Shown here one piece after another: positions 7,112 to 14,235 of a stretch of 17,795 bases of DNA. Under the pieces are notes generated by a model. The model had not been told where the DNA came from, made no database searches, and was given only the letters and a program-made list of their open reading frames with translations. This stretch comes from UBA11612 sp963976395. Its GTDB lineage: Bacteria; Pseudomonadota; Alphaproteobacteria; Rhodospirillales; Rhodospirillaceae. The first letter of the stretch is position 1. The number at the start of each line of letters is the position of its first letter. Where the stretch lies: NCBI GenBank assembly GCA_963976395.1, contig CAXBLG010000074.1:1-17795 (forward strand). Reading direction: 5' to 3'. A program made the position numbers and the translations under genes.

Positions 7112-7576
7112 TCAATGCCGCGCAAAGATAGCGCTTGTTCCGTCGTCCTGGAACATAAGCACATCGTAGGCCTCTTGTTCCCGCTCTTGCTCCATGCCGG
7201 GCGATCCGATCGGCATACCCGGCACGGCTATACCGCGGGCCTTCGGTCGTTCCGCCAAAAGCCGCACAATGTCAACGGCCGGAACATGGCCTTCGACTAT
7301 ATACCCGTCCACCGTCGCTGTGTGGCAAGACTGCAGTTGATCTGGGACCCCAAATTCAGCCTTTATGCGTCCAAGGTTTGTCATATCGCGAACACTGACC
7401 TTAAACCCCGAGTTTCTCAGATGTTCCACCCAGGCCATACAACAACCGCAATTGGGATCTTTGTAGACATTGACTTCCTCAGCATACGCCGGCGATTGGA
7501 CGTTAAGAATGGCGAGGATACCGGACCCCGCAACAACGGTAGTGGCCAGTCCCATGATGACACTCCTTCGTTTCAT
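7112..7576 (-). CDS. DUF411 periplasmic metal-binding protein
   Basis: A 154-residue exported DUF411 protein, a family repeatedly found in copper-resistance clusters. The N-terminus is MKRRSVIMGLATTVVAGSG, a signal with Arg-Arg that could be Sec or Tat, with cleavage near AYAEE. The mature domain opens with the family signature VYKDPNCGCCMAWVEHL (Cys 43, 45 and 46) and continues with SCHTATVDGYIVEGHVPA, the second conserved Cys-His patch, and IGSPGME near the end. The CxCC plus Cys-His set is the likely metal site. The start at 7576 is supported by GGAGG 5 nt upstream; an ATG at 7588 would include that site. It is transcribed away from the DUF2231 gene. Precise role (Cu delivery or sequestration) is inferred from family context. 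Confidence 0.9.
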   Translation of the reverse strand: MKRRSVIMGLATTVVAGSGILAILNVQSPAYAEEVNVYKDPNCGCCMAWVEHLRNSGFKVSVRDMTNLGRIKAEFGVPDQLQSCHTATVDGYIVEGHVPAVDIVRLLAERPKARGIAVPGMPIGSPGMEQEREQEAYDVLMFQDDGTSAIFARH

Positions 7577-7588
7577 TCGAACCTCCAT

Positions 7589-8003
7589 GTTCTAAGATTT
7601 AGTCCGCACATCAAAAAGCGAGCGACTAAAAGCAAAGGGACTTTTTACTTTAGTTCGCGGACGCCCCGCTTCGCAATCAATATCCGAAGTCGATACAGTC
7701 AGCACCTTGAGCAATTTTCCCCCAGCCAGAACCAATATGTCCATAATCACCCGCAGGAGAACCTCTTGGATGCTGCCTCCGCGTGGCTCTACCATACAGA
7801 CAACACTCGCGGATCGCCTGTATCTTCAGCAGTTGACATGCCACGATTTGATGCTGAGACGGATTTAATCCAGTCTTTCCCTGCGAGGTGAAAAACTACG
7901 CTGTTGTTTCACTAGTAAAGATAATGGTTAGTCGAGTCTCCCCGTAATTATCCATTCATGATCACGAACGCGCCAAACTGGCTCGTCAACAAGAGGAATA
8001 GAA
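7589..8003. other. Divergent intergenic region, no supported gene
   Basis: 415 bp between the divergent DUF411 and DUF2231 genes that should hold both promoters. A 67-codon minus-strand frame (7592-7795) is open but its product is unrecognisable and it lacks a good ribosome site. A short hairpin, GTGAAAAAC (7888-7896) with GTTGTTTCAC (7903-7912), one bulge, is the only dyad I noticed. No clear MerR-type (CueR) dyad between a -35 and -10 was seen. Confidence 0.4.
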
Positions 8004-8759
8004 TTGGTGAACATACAAGATTGTTGGAAGAGCTTGAGCCATCATTTTAACCAATCGCAAATATGCGCGACGGCACTGACCATCGCGCTGATACTTGGTT
8101 TTACAAATTCCGCCATGGCTACTGGAGCAAATCAGTTGGTGCCTCATCAGCAGGAGAGTTCAGCCACGGCCATCGCCGGAGACTCTCAGAGTATGCAGGG
8201 CTCTGACCGTAGAGACACCGAGAGTCATGGCAACGAAACGTCTCCAGGCGGCACTCATAGCAACGTTTCGCATGGATCAAACGAAGCGCTTCTCGAGTAT
8301 GGGTTCGGGCGATTTTTAGTCTGGTTGGGAAAATTTCACCCGGCAGCAGTTCATTTTCCAATAGCCTTGTTGCTATCGGCGACGTTCGCAGAATTGCTCT
8401 CCATGCGTTTCAAGCCCGAGTTTTTTCACAATGCCTCCCGGTTTAGTTTGTGGACCGGAACAATCGGTGCTGTGGGAGCAGTCTTCATGGGTTGGCTTTA
8501 CGGCGGCTTTCGTCTTTTCGACACGGAAATAGTGCTCACTATTCATCGCTGGAATGGCACAGCAATTGCCGCACTAGCTCTTTTAGCGCTTTGGCTAGGA
8601 GAAAGACATGTCGGAAAGAAGCTCCTGAATAGGGGGTCCTATCGAGCCGCATTGTTTGTTGCCGCTATCTTAGTCGGACTAAACGGCTACTTGGGTGGCC
8701 TCATGGTTTATGGACCCGAACAACACCAGTGGCCGAGTCCCGCCAGCCATGATCGTTGA
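8004..8759 (+). CDS. DUF2231-type membrane protein
   Basis: A 251-residue membrane protein of the DUF2231/COG4244 kind. An N-terminal signal or membrane segment (about residues 20-38, ATALTIALILGFTNSAMA) is followed by a 50-residue polar region rich in Ser, Gly, His and Asn (SHGNETSPGGTHSNVSHGS). Then come the family core FHPAAVHFPIALLLSATFAE and three further transmembrane helices; conserved His residues lie at membrane boundaries (HPAAVHF, TIHRWNG), suggestive of haem or metal binding. The start is TTG at 8004 with GAGGA 6 nt upstream; GTG at 8007 is equally possible. Members are often found beside copper or redox proteins. The His/Gly linker resembles that of the lipoprotein at 3611-4063. 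Exact function unknown. Confidence 0.8.
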   Translation: MVNIQDCWKSLSHHFNQSQICATALTIALILGFTNSAMATGANQLVPHQQESSATAIAGDSQSMQGSDRRDTESHGNETSPGGTHSNVSHGSNEALLEYGFGRFLVWLGKFHPAAVHFPIALLLSATFAELLSMRFKPEFFHNASRFSLWTGTIGAVGAVFMGWLYGGFRLFDTEIVLTIHRWNGTAIAALALLALWLGERHVGKKLLNRGSYRAALFVAAILVGLNGYLGGLMVYGPEQHQWPSPASHDR

Positions 8760-8894
8760 AGGAACCATATTTTCCTCAAAGCAATCCGCACCTGATGCAA
8801 GGACGTCATGGACCCCGGCCCGACTCAATCATATGTCAGGGATCACTAATGTAAGTGGCTTATTGGTCAACGTGACTCTCGGAGGTACTTTCAA

Positions 8895-10394
8895 ATGATC
8901 CCACCATTTCTGCTTAATTTCATCACCATTATGGCGGTGTTGTTTATTTTTGTGGTGGGCCTTGTAGCCGCAGTGCTACTAATTCTATTTTTAATTGACA
9001 TCTCCCAACGCAAGAATGCGGTCCGTCACAACTATCCTGTTCTCGCGCGGCTCCGGCCATTATTTGAACATCTCGGTAAATTTTTTCGGCAGTACTTTAT
9101 CACCACTGACCGCAGCGAGTTGCCCTTTAATCGCGAACAGCGTTCCTGGGTCTACCGCGCTGCCGACGGCACGGACCCCTTGGGGGCATTCGGGTCAACT
9201 AAAAATCTACGTCCGCGGGGAACGGTTTCCTTCGTCAACGCTCTATTTCCACTTCTTGAGAGCGAGGCTGAGGTAATATCAACCGTCATAGTCGGACCCT
9301 ATTGTCGGATACCCTACAAAACCTCAGCATTGTTCCATGTTTCTGGCATGAGCTATGGCGCCATTTCCAAGCCGGCGGTCCAGGCTTTATCCAAGGGTGC
9401 GGCTATGGCCGGTTGCTGGGTCAACACCGGTGAAGGTGGCTTATCACCATACCATCTGGAGGGCGGTTGCGATTTGGTCTTTCAAATTGGCACGGCCAAG
9501 TACGGCGTGCGAACGCCCGAGGGGGCTTTGGACCAAACACTATTGGCCGAGATTGCTGGACACAGCCAAGTTTGCATGTTTGAGGTCAAGTTAAGCCAAG
9601 GCGCCAAACCCGGGCAAGGCGGCGTTCTTCCAGCAAGCAAAGTGACGGAGGAAATCGCCCGTATCCGCGGCATTCCGGTGCGCGAGGCGTCCCTCAGCCC
9701 GAACCGCTTTCCAGAGATCGAAAGCTCCGCCGACCTTCTTGATTTCATTGAGCGTGTCAGAGTCGTGAGCGGCAAGCCTACCGGCTTCAAAACAGTAATA
9801 GGCGCCTACGGTTGGTTAGATGAGCTGTGCGAAGAAATCTTGCGACGTGGGATTCAATCAGCACCGGATTTCATCACCGTGGATTCCGCCGATGGGGGTA
9901 GCGGAGCTGCCCCCATGAGTCTGATGGATGGCGTGGGCCTTCCGCTGCACGAAAGTCTACCAATGGTGGTTAATAAGCTCACTACGTACGGATTGCGCGA
10001 CCGCGTACGGGTGATCGCCTCAGGTAAAATGATCACTTCAACTGATGTAGCTTGGGCGTTATGCGCCGGCGCTGACTTCATCCAAAATGCGCGAGGTTTC
10101 ATGTTTGCTCTTGGATGCATCCAAGCCATGCGGTGTCACAAGAACACGTGCCCCACCGGCGTCACTACACACACACCGCGCCGCCAGCGGGGCCTGGACC
10201 CAAAGGACAAGGCGGTGAAAGTTATGTCCTATGCCCAGCGTGTTACACACGACGTCGAGGTGATCGCTCATGCCTGCGGCGTGTCCGAACCGCGACGTTT
10301 AAAGCGCTTGCACGCGCGTGTCGCGACCGAAAGTGGGCGCACTGTGCCACTCGATGAACTCTATCCTAAGGCCAATACCGACACCGCGGCATAA
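8895..10394 (+). CDS. Membrane-anchored FMN/3Fe-4S glutamate-synthase-like protein
   Basis: A 499-residue member of the FMN-binding glutamate synthase family (GltB central domain, COG0069), not a full glutamate synthase: it lacks the N-terminal amidotransferase and C-terminal GXGXG domains. Residues 9-36 form a transmembrane helix. The TIM-barrel FMN domain spans about 145-425: HVSGMSYGAISKPAVQALSK, TGEGGLSPYH, KLSQGAKPGQGG, ITVDSADGGSGAAP and VIASGKMITS. The cysteines C408-x5-C414-x4-C419 (CIQAMRCHKNTCPTG) match the 3Fe-4S motif of GltS. GGAGG 9 nt before ATG 8895 supports the start. It lies 135 bp after the DUF2231 gene on the same strand. The natural substrate of these short anchored forms is not established; a redox role is inferred. 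Confidence 0.9.
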   Translation: MIPPFLLNFITIMAVLFIFVVGLVAAVLLILFLIDISQRKNAVRHNYPVLARLRPLFEHLGKFFRQYFITTDRSELPFNREQRSWVYRAADGTDPLGAFGSTKNLRPRGTVSFVNALFPLLESEAEVISTVIVGPYCRIPYKTSALFHVSGMSYGAISKPAVQALSKGAAMAGCWVNTGEGGLSPYHLEGGCDLVFQIGTAKYGVRTPEGALDQTLLAEIAGHSQVCMFEVKLSQGAKPGQGGVLPASKVTEEIARIRGIPVREASLSPNRFPEIESSADLLDFIERVRVVSGKPTGFKTVIGAYGWLDELCEEILRRGIQSAPDFITVDSADGGSGAAPMSLMDGVGLPLHESLPMVVNKLTTYGLRDRVRVIASGKMITSTDVAWALCAGADFIQNARGFMFALGCIQAMRCHKNTCPTGVTTHTPRRQRGLDPKDKAVKVMSYAQRVTHDVEVIAHACGVSEPRRLKRLHARVATESGRTVPLDELYPKANTDTAA

Positions 10395-10541
10395 ACAGGA
10401 CAAACGTCATCTTGGTCTGAAGGCCTCCTGGCACCCTTATAACATTGATTCATAATATTTATATCTGTTTACTACCAATGGACAATACCAAGTTTAACTC
10501 AAGCGAATTGGTGCAAATCATCGAGCCAAAGCAACGTAGCT

Positions 10542-11761
10542 ATGAACAATGATTTATTTTGCAAACCTGGAACACTGCCGCCGTAACCTCGGTAGGCTTG
10601 TTCTGGACTGCGTACTGGGCCTTCGGTCTTGGCTACGTTATCTCAAGCATGATCCAGGTGTTTGTCACCCGCTCGCGTGTGAAGCAGAGCATGGGCGGCG
10701 TTGGCGCCAAAAGCGTGATGCTCGGCACCTTTTGCGGTTTCATCTCCAGTTCATGCTCGTTCGCGGCCCTGTCCACCACCCGCGCCTTGTTCGCCAAAGG
10801 TCGGGGCTGATTCCTGCCCTCGCCTTTTTGCTCGCATCTACCAATCTGGTGATCGAGCTTGGCATTGTCATCGCCGTATTTCTCAGTTGGCAGTTTGTGG
10901 TCGGCGAATACCTGGGTGGTGTTTTGCTGATCGGCCTGATGTGGCTTTTGGTGCGCGCTACCTTTCCCAAAGCGCTAGTAATAAAAGCGCGCGAAAAAGC
11001 CCGCCGCGAGGAAGGCAGCGAGACGGACGAAGACATCCCCGATTGGCGCCTTTGCTCCGCAGCCGCAAAGGCTGGCGCAAGGTCGCGGTGAGTTATGTGA
11101 TGGAATGGCAGATGGTGTGGAAAGACGTCACTGTGGGATTCACCGTGGCGGGTATTATCGCCGCTTATGTGCCGCGGCGTTTTTTCGAGACGCTGTTCAT
11201 CGGCGCGGGCGCGGACGACCCTGCCATCTGGCAAGTCCTGTTGCAAACTCTAGTCGGGCCGATTGCCGCGTTCTTCACCTTCATCGGCTCAATGGGCAAC
11301 ATTCCCCTCGCTGCTGTTTTGTACAGCAACGGCGTCAGCTTCGCGGGCGTGATGGCGTTTATCTTCAGTGACCTTGTTGTGTTTCCGGTGCTGCGGATTC
11401 AGGCTAAGTACTACGGATGGAAAATGGCGGTGTATATTCTGCTCATATTTCTGGCTGTGCTGACGGTCAGCGCACTCATCTTGCATTACGGTATGCCGCG
11501 TTTGGTCTATTGCCGGATCAGAGCAGCGCGCGCAGCGTGACCGAGCGCACGTTCTTCGCCGTCGACTACCCGTTCTTCTTCAATCTCGTCTTCATCGCGA
11601 CCACCGCCGTCTTTGTGGTGTGGGCCGCAAAAGCAAAAGGCTTTGCGTTCAAACTCAGCAGCGCGTGGGGCGAGCGCATTCTCTTTACCTTCGCCATGCT
11701 ATCTTTCGTCCAGGTCGGCACGGGCCTCGCCTTACCCTATCAAATTACAACACTTCTGTAG
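10542..11761 (+). pseudogene. COG0701 (ArsP/DUF318-type) permease, multiply frameshifted
   Basis: A permease of the COG0701 family, here in pieces in successive reading frames. Frame 2 gives TAAVTSVGLFWTAYWAFGLG through CGFISSSCSFAALSTTRALF (10559 to about 10800). Frame 1 continues LIPALAFLLASTNLVIELGI to EDIPDW (to about 11047). Frame 3 continues LRSRKGWRKVAVSYVMEW to VLTVSALILHYG (to about 11490). Frame 2 then ends GLLPDQSSARSVTERTFF to 11761. Each switch equals loss of one base: near 10798-10805 (expected FAKGAGLIP), 11047-11055 and 11487-11495. A fourth may exist at 10555-10561, since ATG 10542 gives MNNDLF and one extra T would join it to QTWNTAAV. The joined sequence covers a whole permease of about 400 residues. 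The family exports small toxic solutes; ArsP exports organoarsenicals. The stretch is more GC-rich than its flanks, suggesting separate origin. Confidence 0.85.
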
Positions 11762-11913
11762 TCAGTCAAACTATTGATGGGCAGTTGGACAGCGCTTCAA
11801 ATAATGCCAAATGACATCTTAGGATGCAAATTCAATGGATGAGTGATTGTCGATAGAGTCGGAATAATTTCAATGAATTTCGATATAGCGAATAGCCAAT
11901 ATGCATAAGCATT

Positions 11914-12339
11914 TTATCGCCGAGAAAACTTGCCGTTCACATTCAGCGCTTGGAGTATCGAACACCGCCCTGCCGCGAATCCCTTCTTCGGGCAGCTGTC
12001 TACGACAGTCTTCAACGCAGAACGCACTGCCTTAAGCTGCGCTATTTTTTGCTCTACGTCTTCAAGCTTATGCATGGCCTTTGCATGCACATCACGGCAT
12101 TTTGCTCTTGTGTCTGATTCTAATAAAAGCAGCTCTTCAGCCTCGTGTAGAGAAAATCCAAGCTTTTGAGCACTGCGGATAAACCGGATACGATTAACCT
12201 CGAATTCCGTGTAAGTTCGATATCCGCCGTTCCTCGGTTTTCTCGGTTGCTGAACTAGTCCCTTACGCTCATAAAATCTGATTGTCTCGACGCTGACTCC
12301 GGCTTCTTTGGCGGCACAGCCAATTGTGAAGTTAGTCAT
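11914..12339 (-). CDS. merR: MerR family regulator, Hg(II)-sensing type
   Basis: A 141-residue MerR. The N-terminal winged helix is typical (FTIGCAAKEAGVSVETIRFYERKGLVQQP, NGGYRTYTEFEVNRIRFI), followed by the long dimerisation helix (about 83-112). Three cysteines, C81, C116 and C126, fall where Tn501 MerR has its Hg(II) ligands C82, C117 and C126: one before the dimer helix and two in the loop SCPKKGFAAGRC. I therefore read it as mercury-responsive rather than CueR- or ZntR-like. The start at 12339 (MTNFTIG) is where family members begin and has AGGA about 10 nt upstream; the open frame extends 40 codons further but that part is not MerR-like. It is divergent from the four-gene operon at 12626-14637, whose promoter has a MerR-type operator. 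Confidence 0.92.
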   Translation of the reverse strand: MTNFTIGCAAKEAGVSVETIRFYERKGLVQQPRKPRNGGYRTYTEFEVNRIRFIRSAQKLGFSLHEAEELLLLESDTRAKCRDVHAKAMHKLEDVEQKIAQLKAVRSALKTVVDSCPKKGFAAGRCSILQALNVNGKFSRR

Positions 12340-12553
12340 CTTATTATGTCCTGTTTTCAGTGCTTTTAACGCATGAAGCCCGCATGGCTCCCGAAAGAAC
12401 GCGAACTCACTGGCAACTAGGATGTTACCGCGCGACAAATATGAGGGTAACACGTGCATTCCTAATCCCTTGTTTGGTCAACTCGCAAAAAAAGTCTCTC
12501 GATTCAATGTTCTGTGCGGTCCGGCAGGTGCTCGCAAGCTACGCCTCCCTGCC
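12340..12553. other. MerR leader region
   Basis: 214 bp separate the merR start from the operator, longer than in classical mer loci where both promoters overlap. The only dyad seen is TGTTACC (12423-12429) with GGTAACA (12446-12452). No gene is supported here; short open frames lack family features. Confidence 0.4.
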
Positions 12554-12585
12554 TTGACTCCGTACCATACTACGGAGTTTATAAT
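12554..12585 (+). promoter_or_regulatory. MerR-type promoter/operator
   Basis: A -35 box TTGACT (12554-12559) and a -10 box TATAAT (12580-12585) are separated by 20 bp, the over-long spacing that MerR-family activators correct by untwisting DNA. A perfect dyad, ACTCCGTA (12557-12564) with TACGGAGT (12571-12578) around 6 nt, sits between the boxes. It shares the TTGACTCCGTAC and TACGGA blocks of the Tn501/Tn21 mer operator. It drives the gene starting at 12626, about 30-35 nt downstream of the expected transcription start. Confidence 0.93.
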
Positions 12586-12625
12586 CTGCCATATATTAAC
12601 AAGGCAATGATCTGGAGTGATTGGA

Positions 12626-12928
12626 ATGAATCGATTACCGGTTTTCATCCTCATTGGAATTCTTTGGATTGCGCCGCGTGCATTAGAAGCGAGTGAATTC
12701 TATCGCCTACACATAAATGGCTTGGCGTGCTCTTTCTGCGCTTACGGCGTCGAGAAGAAGCTCAAGAATACAGAGGGTGTCGAAGACGTAAAGGTGCTCA
12801 TCAATGAAGGATTGGTGCAGGTAATAGTATCAGACAATGCAGATTTCAGTGAAGCCCGAGCCCGGCAGATCGTGGAAGATTCCGGATTTACACTTAGAGA
12901 ATTCGAAAAAGAGACCGATGACCGGTAA
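12626..12928 (+). CDS. Periplasmic heavy-metal-associated (HMA) protein 1, MerP-like
   Basis: A 100-residue exported HMA-domain protein, first gene of the MerR-controlled operon. A signal peptide (MNRLPVFILIGILWIAPRAL, cleavage about residue 20-23) precedes one ferredoxin-like HMA domain: YRLHINGLACSFCAYGVEKK with the metal-binding CxxC at Cys35 and Cys38, then GVEDVKVLINEGLVQVIV and a C-terminal helix ending DSGFTLREF. The fold and position correspond to MerP, but the motif is GLxCxFCAYxVE rather than MerP's GMTCxxCxxxV. The start is ATG 12626 with GGAG (12614-12617) 8 nt upstream; a GTG at 12617 would overlap that site. Its end overlaps the start of the next gene. Role inferred: periplasmic capture of Hg(II) or a similar soft metal. 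Confidence 0.88.
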   Translation: MNRLPVFILIGILWIAPRALEASEFYRLHINGLACSFCAYGVEKKLKNTEGVEDVKVLINEGLVQVIVSDNADFSEARARQIVEDSGFTLREFEKETDDR

Positions 12929-13835
12929 TATGAACTGCGATCATCAATGTACATCGACCAAAAGAGTTTTAGTCAAAAGGAACGGTCGTCTCAACCGGCA
13001 ATTTTCGAGTGCTAGCAAATGCGCAGTTGTTGCCCTTTGCGGCGGAATGCTGGTGGGTTTCACATGGACCACGGCACAGGCGCATGGCCCAGTTTTCAGC
13101 CCTGCGCCGGAGACAATCTGGAAAGGTGGCACTGAAGTAACGCTTGGATATCACCGTGACGACGCCGGGCCCCAGACGGGCCAGGAGGCCTTTCTGGAGA
13201 TCGAGCACGGACTGACGGCGCAGTGGGAAATCGGAGTTCAAGTGCCCTTTGTATCAAGGGCTGAGGGTGATCTGAGTTCCGACGGGCTGGGCGATATAGT
13301 TCTCGGCACCAAATACCAATTCTGGAAGAGAGATTTGCCTGGCGCGCAGTACAAAGCCGCGGGTTTTCTGAAGGTGAAGGTGCCGACAGCCCGCACGGAA
13401 ACTGTCCCGCAACTCGGCAGCGGATCTACTGATGTCATCGGCGGTCTTGCCGCCGGTTATGAAAGCCGCCGCTGGTACTGGTTCGCGAGCGGCGTCTACC
13501 GCCTCAATTCCGAAGGTGATGACGGTCTGGTAAAGGGTGACCGGCAATCCTTGAATCTGGTCGGCGGCATCCGGCCGTTCTTGAGCGAATATGACGAGCC
13601 GGACACTGTTATTATGCTGGAACTGAACTGGGAACGCGACGGTCGTGATGCCGTAAACGGCCAGACCTTAGCTAATACGGGAGGCTGGCAGCTGTTTGCG
13701 TCACCGGTGCTTTGGTGGACGTACCGTCAGGTTGCCGTGCGCGCCGGCGTGCAGATCCCAGTGGCTTGGAAACTCAACGGGAACCAACCTCGCGCGGAGT
13801 ACAGGGCGAAAATGGAGTTTGTTTACCACTTTTAG
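12918..13835 (+). CDS. Outer-membrane beta-barrel transporter-like protein
   Basis: A 305-residue exported beta-barrel. The ATG at 12918 overlaps the end of the HMA gene (stop 12926-12928); an in-frame ATG at 12930 is the alternative. A late signal segment (about residues 34-55, CAVVALCGGMLVGF to TAQA) gives a mature start HGPVFSPAPETIWKGGTEVT. Alternating strands follow (EAFLEIEHGLTAQWEIGVQVPF, LGDIVLGTKYQFW, FLKVKVPTA, LGSGSTDVIGGLAAGYE) and the protein ends EYRAKMEFVYHF, with a terminal aromatic residue typical of BAM substrates. The LGD-xxLGxKY, KVPT and LGSGSTD pattern resembles the Phenol_MetA_deg-type outer-membrane transporter fold (from memory). Canonical mer operons have no such gene; here it would offer metal passage across the outer membrane (inference). 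Confidence 0.8.
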   Translation: MTGNMNCDHQCTSTKRVLVKRNGRLNRQFSSASKCAVVALCGGMLVGFTWTTAQAHGPVFSPAPETIWKGGTEVTLGYHRDDAGPQTGQEAFLEIEHGLTAQWEIGVQVPFVSRAEGDLSSDGLGDIVLGTKYQFWKRDLPGAQYKAAGFLKVKVPTARTETVPQLGSGSTDVIGGLAAGYESRRWYWFASGVYRLNSEGDDGLVKGDRQSLNLVGGIRPFLSEYDEPDTVIMLELNWERDGRDAVNGQTLANTGGWQLFASPVLWWTYRQVAVRAGVQIPVAWKLNGNQPRAEYRAKMEFVYHF

Positions 13836-13890
13836 CCTGCCGAAAGTGTGCCCGTATATTAAATACACAGTGGCATAGGAGAGGAGGCGT

Positions 13891-14235
13891 ATGATGAAGA
13901 GCGTTCTGTTGACACTTACAATGTTGGTCGCCATTCCGAACATCGGGTCTGCTGAAGATTCAATGCACACTCTGGACGGTCACAGTTTGTATCGTCTTCA
14001 AATCGAAGGGCTCGTGTGTGCATTTTGCGCCTACAATGTTGAATCGCGGCTGCACGCGCTGTCCGGTGTTGAATATGTCGATGTGGACGTTGAATCCGGC
14101 AGGGTTTTGGTAGGGATGGAACCCAGTCAGGACTTGGACGACGCCCAGGTGCAAAAAGTAATCAAGGAAGCAGGGTTTAGTTTGGTAGCAGTGGACCGTC
14201 GTCCGATGACACTCGAAGAACTTAGCCGCCGGTAA
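13891..14235 (+). CDS. Periplasmic heavy-metal-associated (HMA) protein 2, MerP-like
   Basis: A second exported HMA protein (114 residues from ATG 13891; ATG 13894 is the next codon and has better spacing, 6 nt, from GGAGG 13883-13887). Signal peptide KSVLLTLTMLVAIPNIGSAE, then a short polar linker with two His, then the HMA domain: YRLQIEGLVCAFCAYNVESR with CxxC (Cys42 and Cys45, counted from 13894), GVEYVDVDVESGRVLVGM, and KEAGFSLVAVD. It shares the unusual CxFCAYxVE core with HMA protein 1 but differs elsewhere, so the two look like old paralogues with separate tasks rather than a recent duplication. Its TAA is directly followed by the ATG of the MerT-like gene, implying coupled translation. 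Confidence 0.88.
   Translation: MMKSVLLTLTMLVAIPNIGSAEDSMHTLDGHSLYRLQIEGLVCAFCAYNVESRLHALSGVEYVDVDVESGRVLVGMEPSQDLDDAQVQKVIKEAGFSLVAVDRRPMTLEELSRR

Noticed and set aside
7592..7795. 67-codon minus-strand frame upstream of the DUF411 gene
   Set aside because: Open but unrecognisable and without a good ribosome site; kept only as a note in the intergenic entry.
7076..7891. 271-codon plus-strand open frame
   Set aside because: It lies antisense to the well-supported DUF411 gene and has no family-like sequence.
8695..8898. 67-codon plus-strand frame between the DUF2231 and GltB-like genes
   Set aside because: It overlaps the DUF2231 end and the GltB-like start, and has no ribosome site or family features.
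10740..11246. 168-codon minus-strand frame
   Set aside because: It is antisense to the permease pseudogene, is rich in Arg/Ser/Pro and has no domain.
10542..11761. Programmed frameshifting in the permease
   Set aside because: Three or more shifts at unrelated sites without slippery heptamers or a shared signal are better explained by mutation or sequencing error.
11914..12339. MerR as a copper (CueR) or zinc (ZntR) regulator
   Set aside because: The three-cysteine spacing (81, 116, 126) and the mer-like operator fit Hg(II)-type MerR; CueR has its two Cys close together in a C-terminal loop.
12360..12696. Three short plus-strand frames between merR and the first HMA gene
   Set aside because: They run through the MerR promoter and overlap the HMA gene in other frames; no domain.
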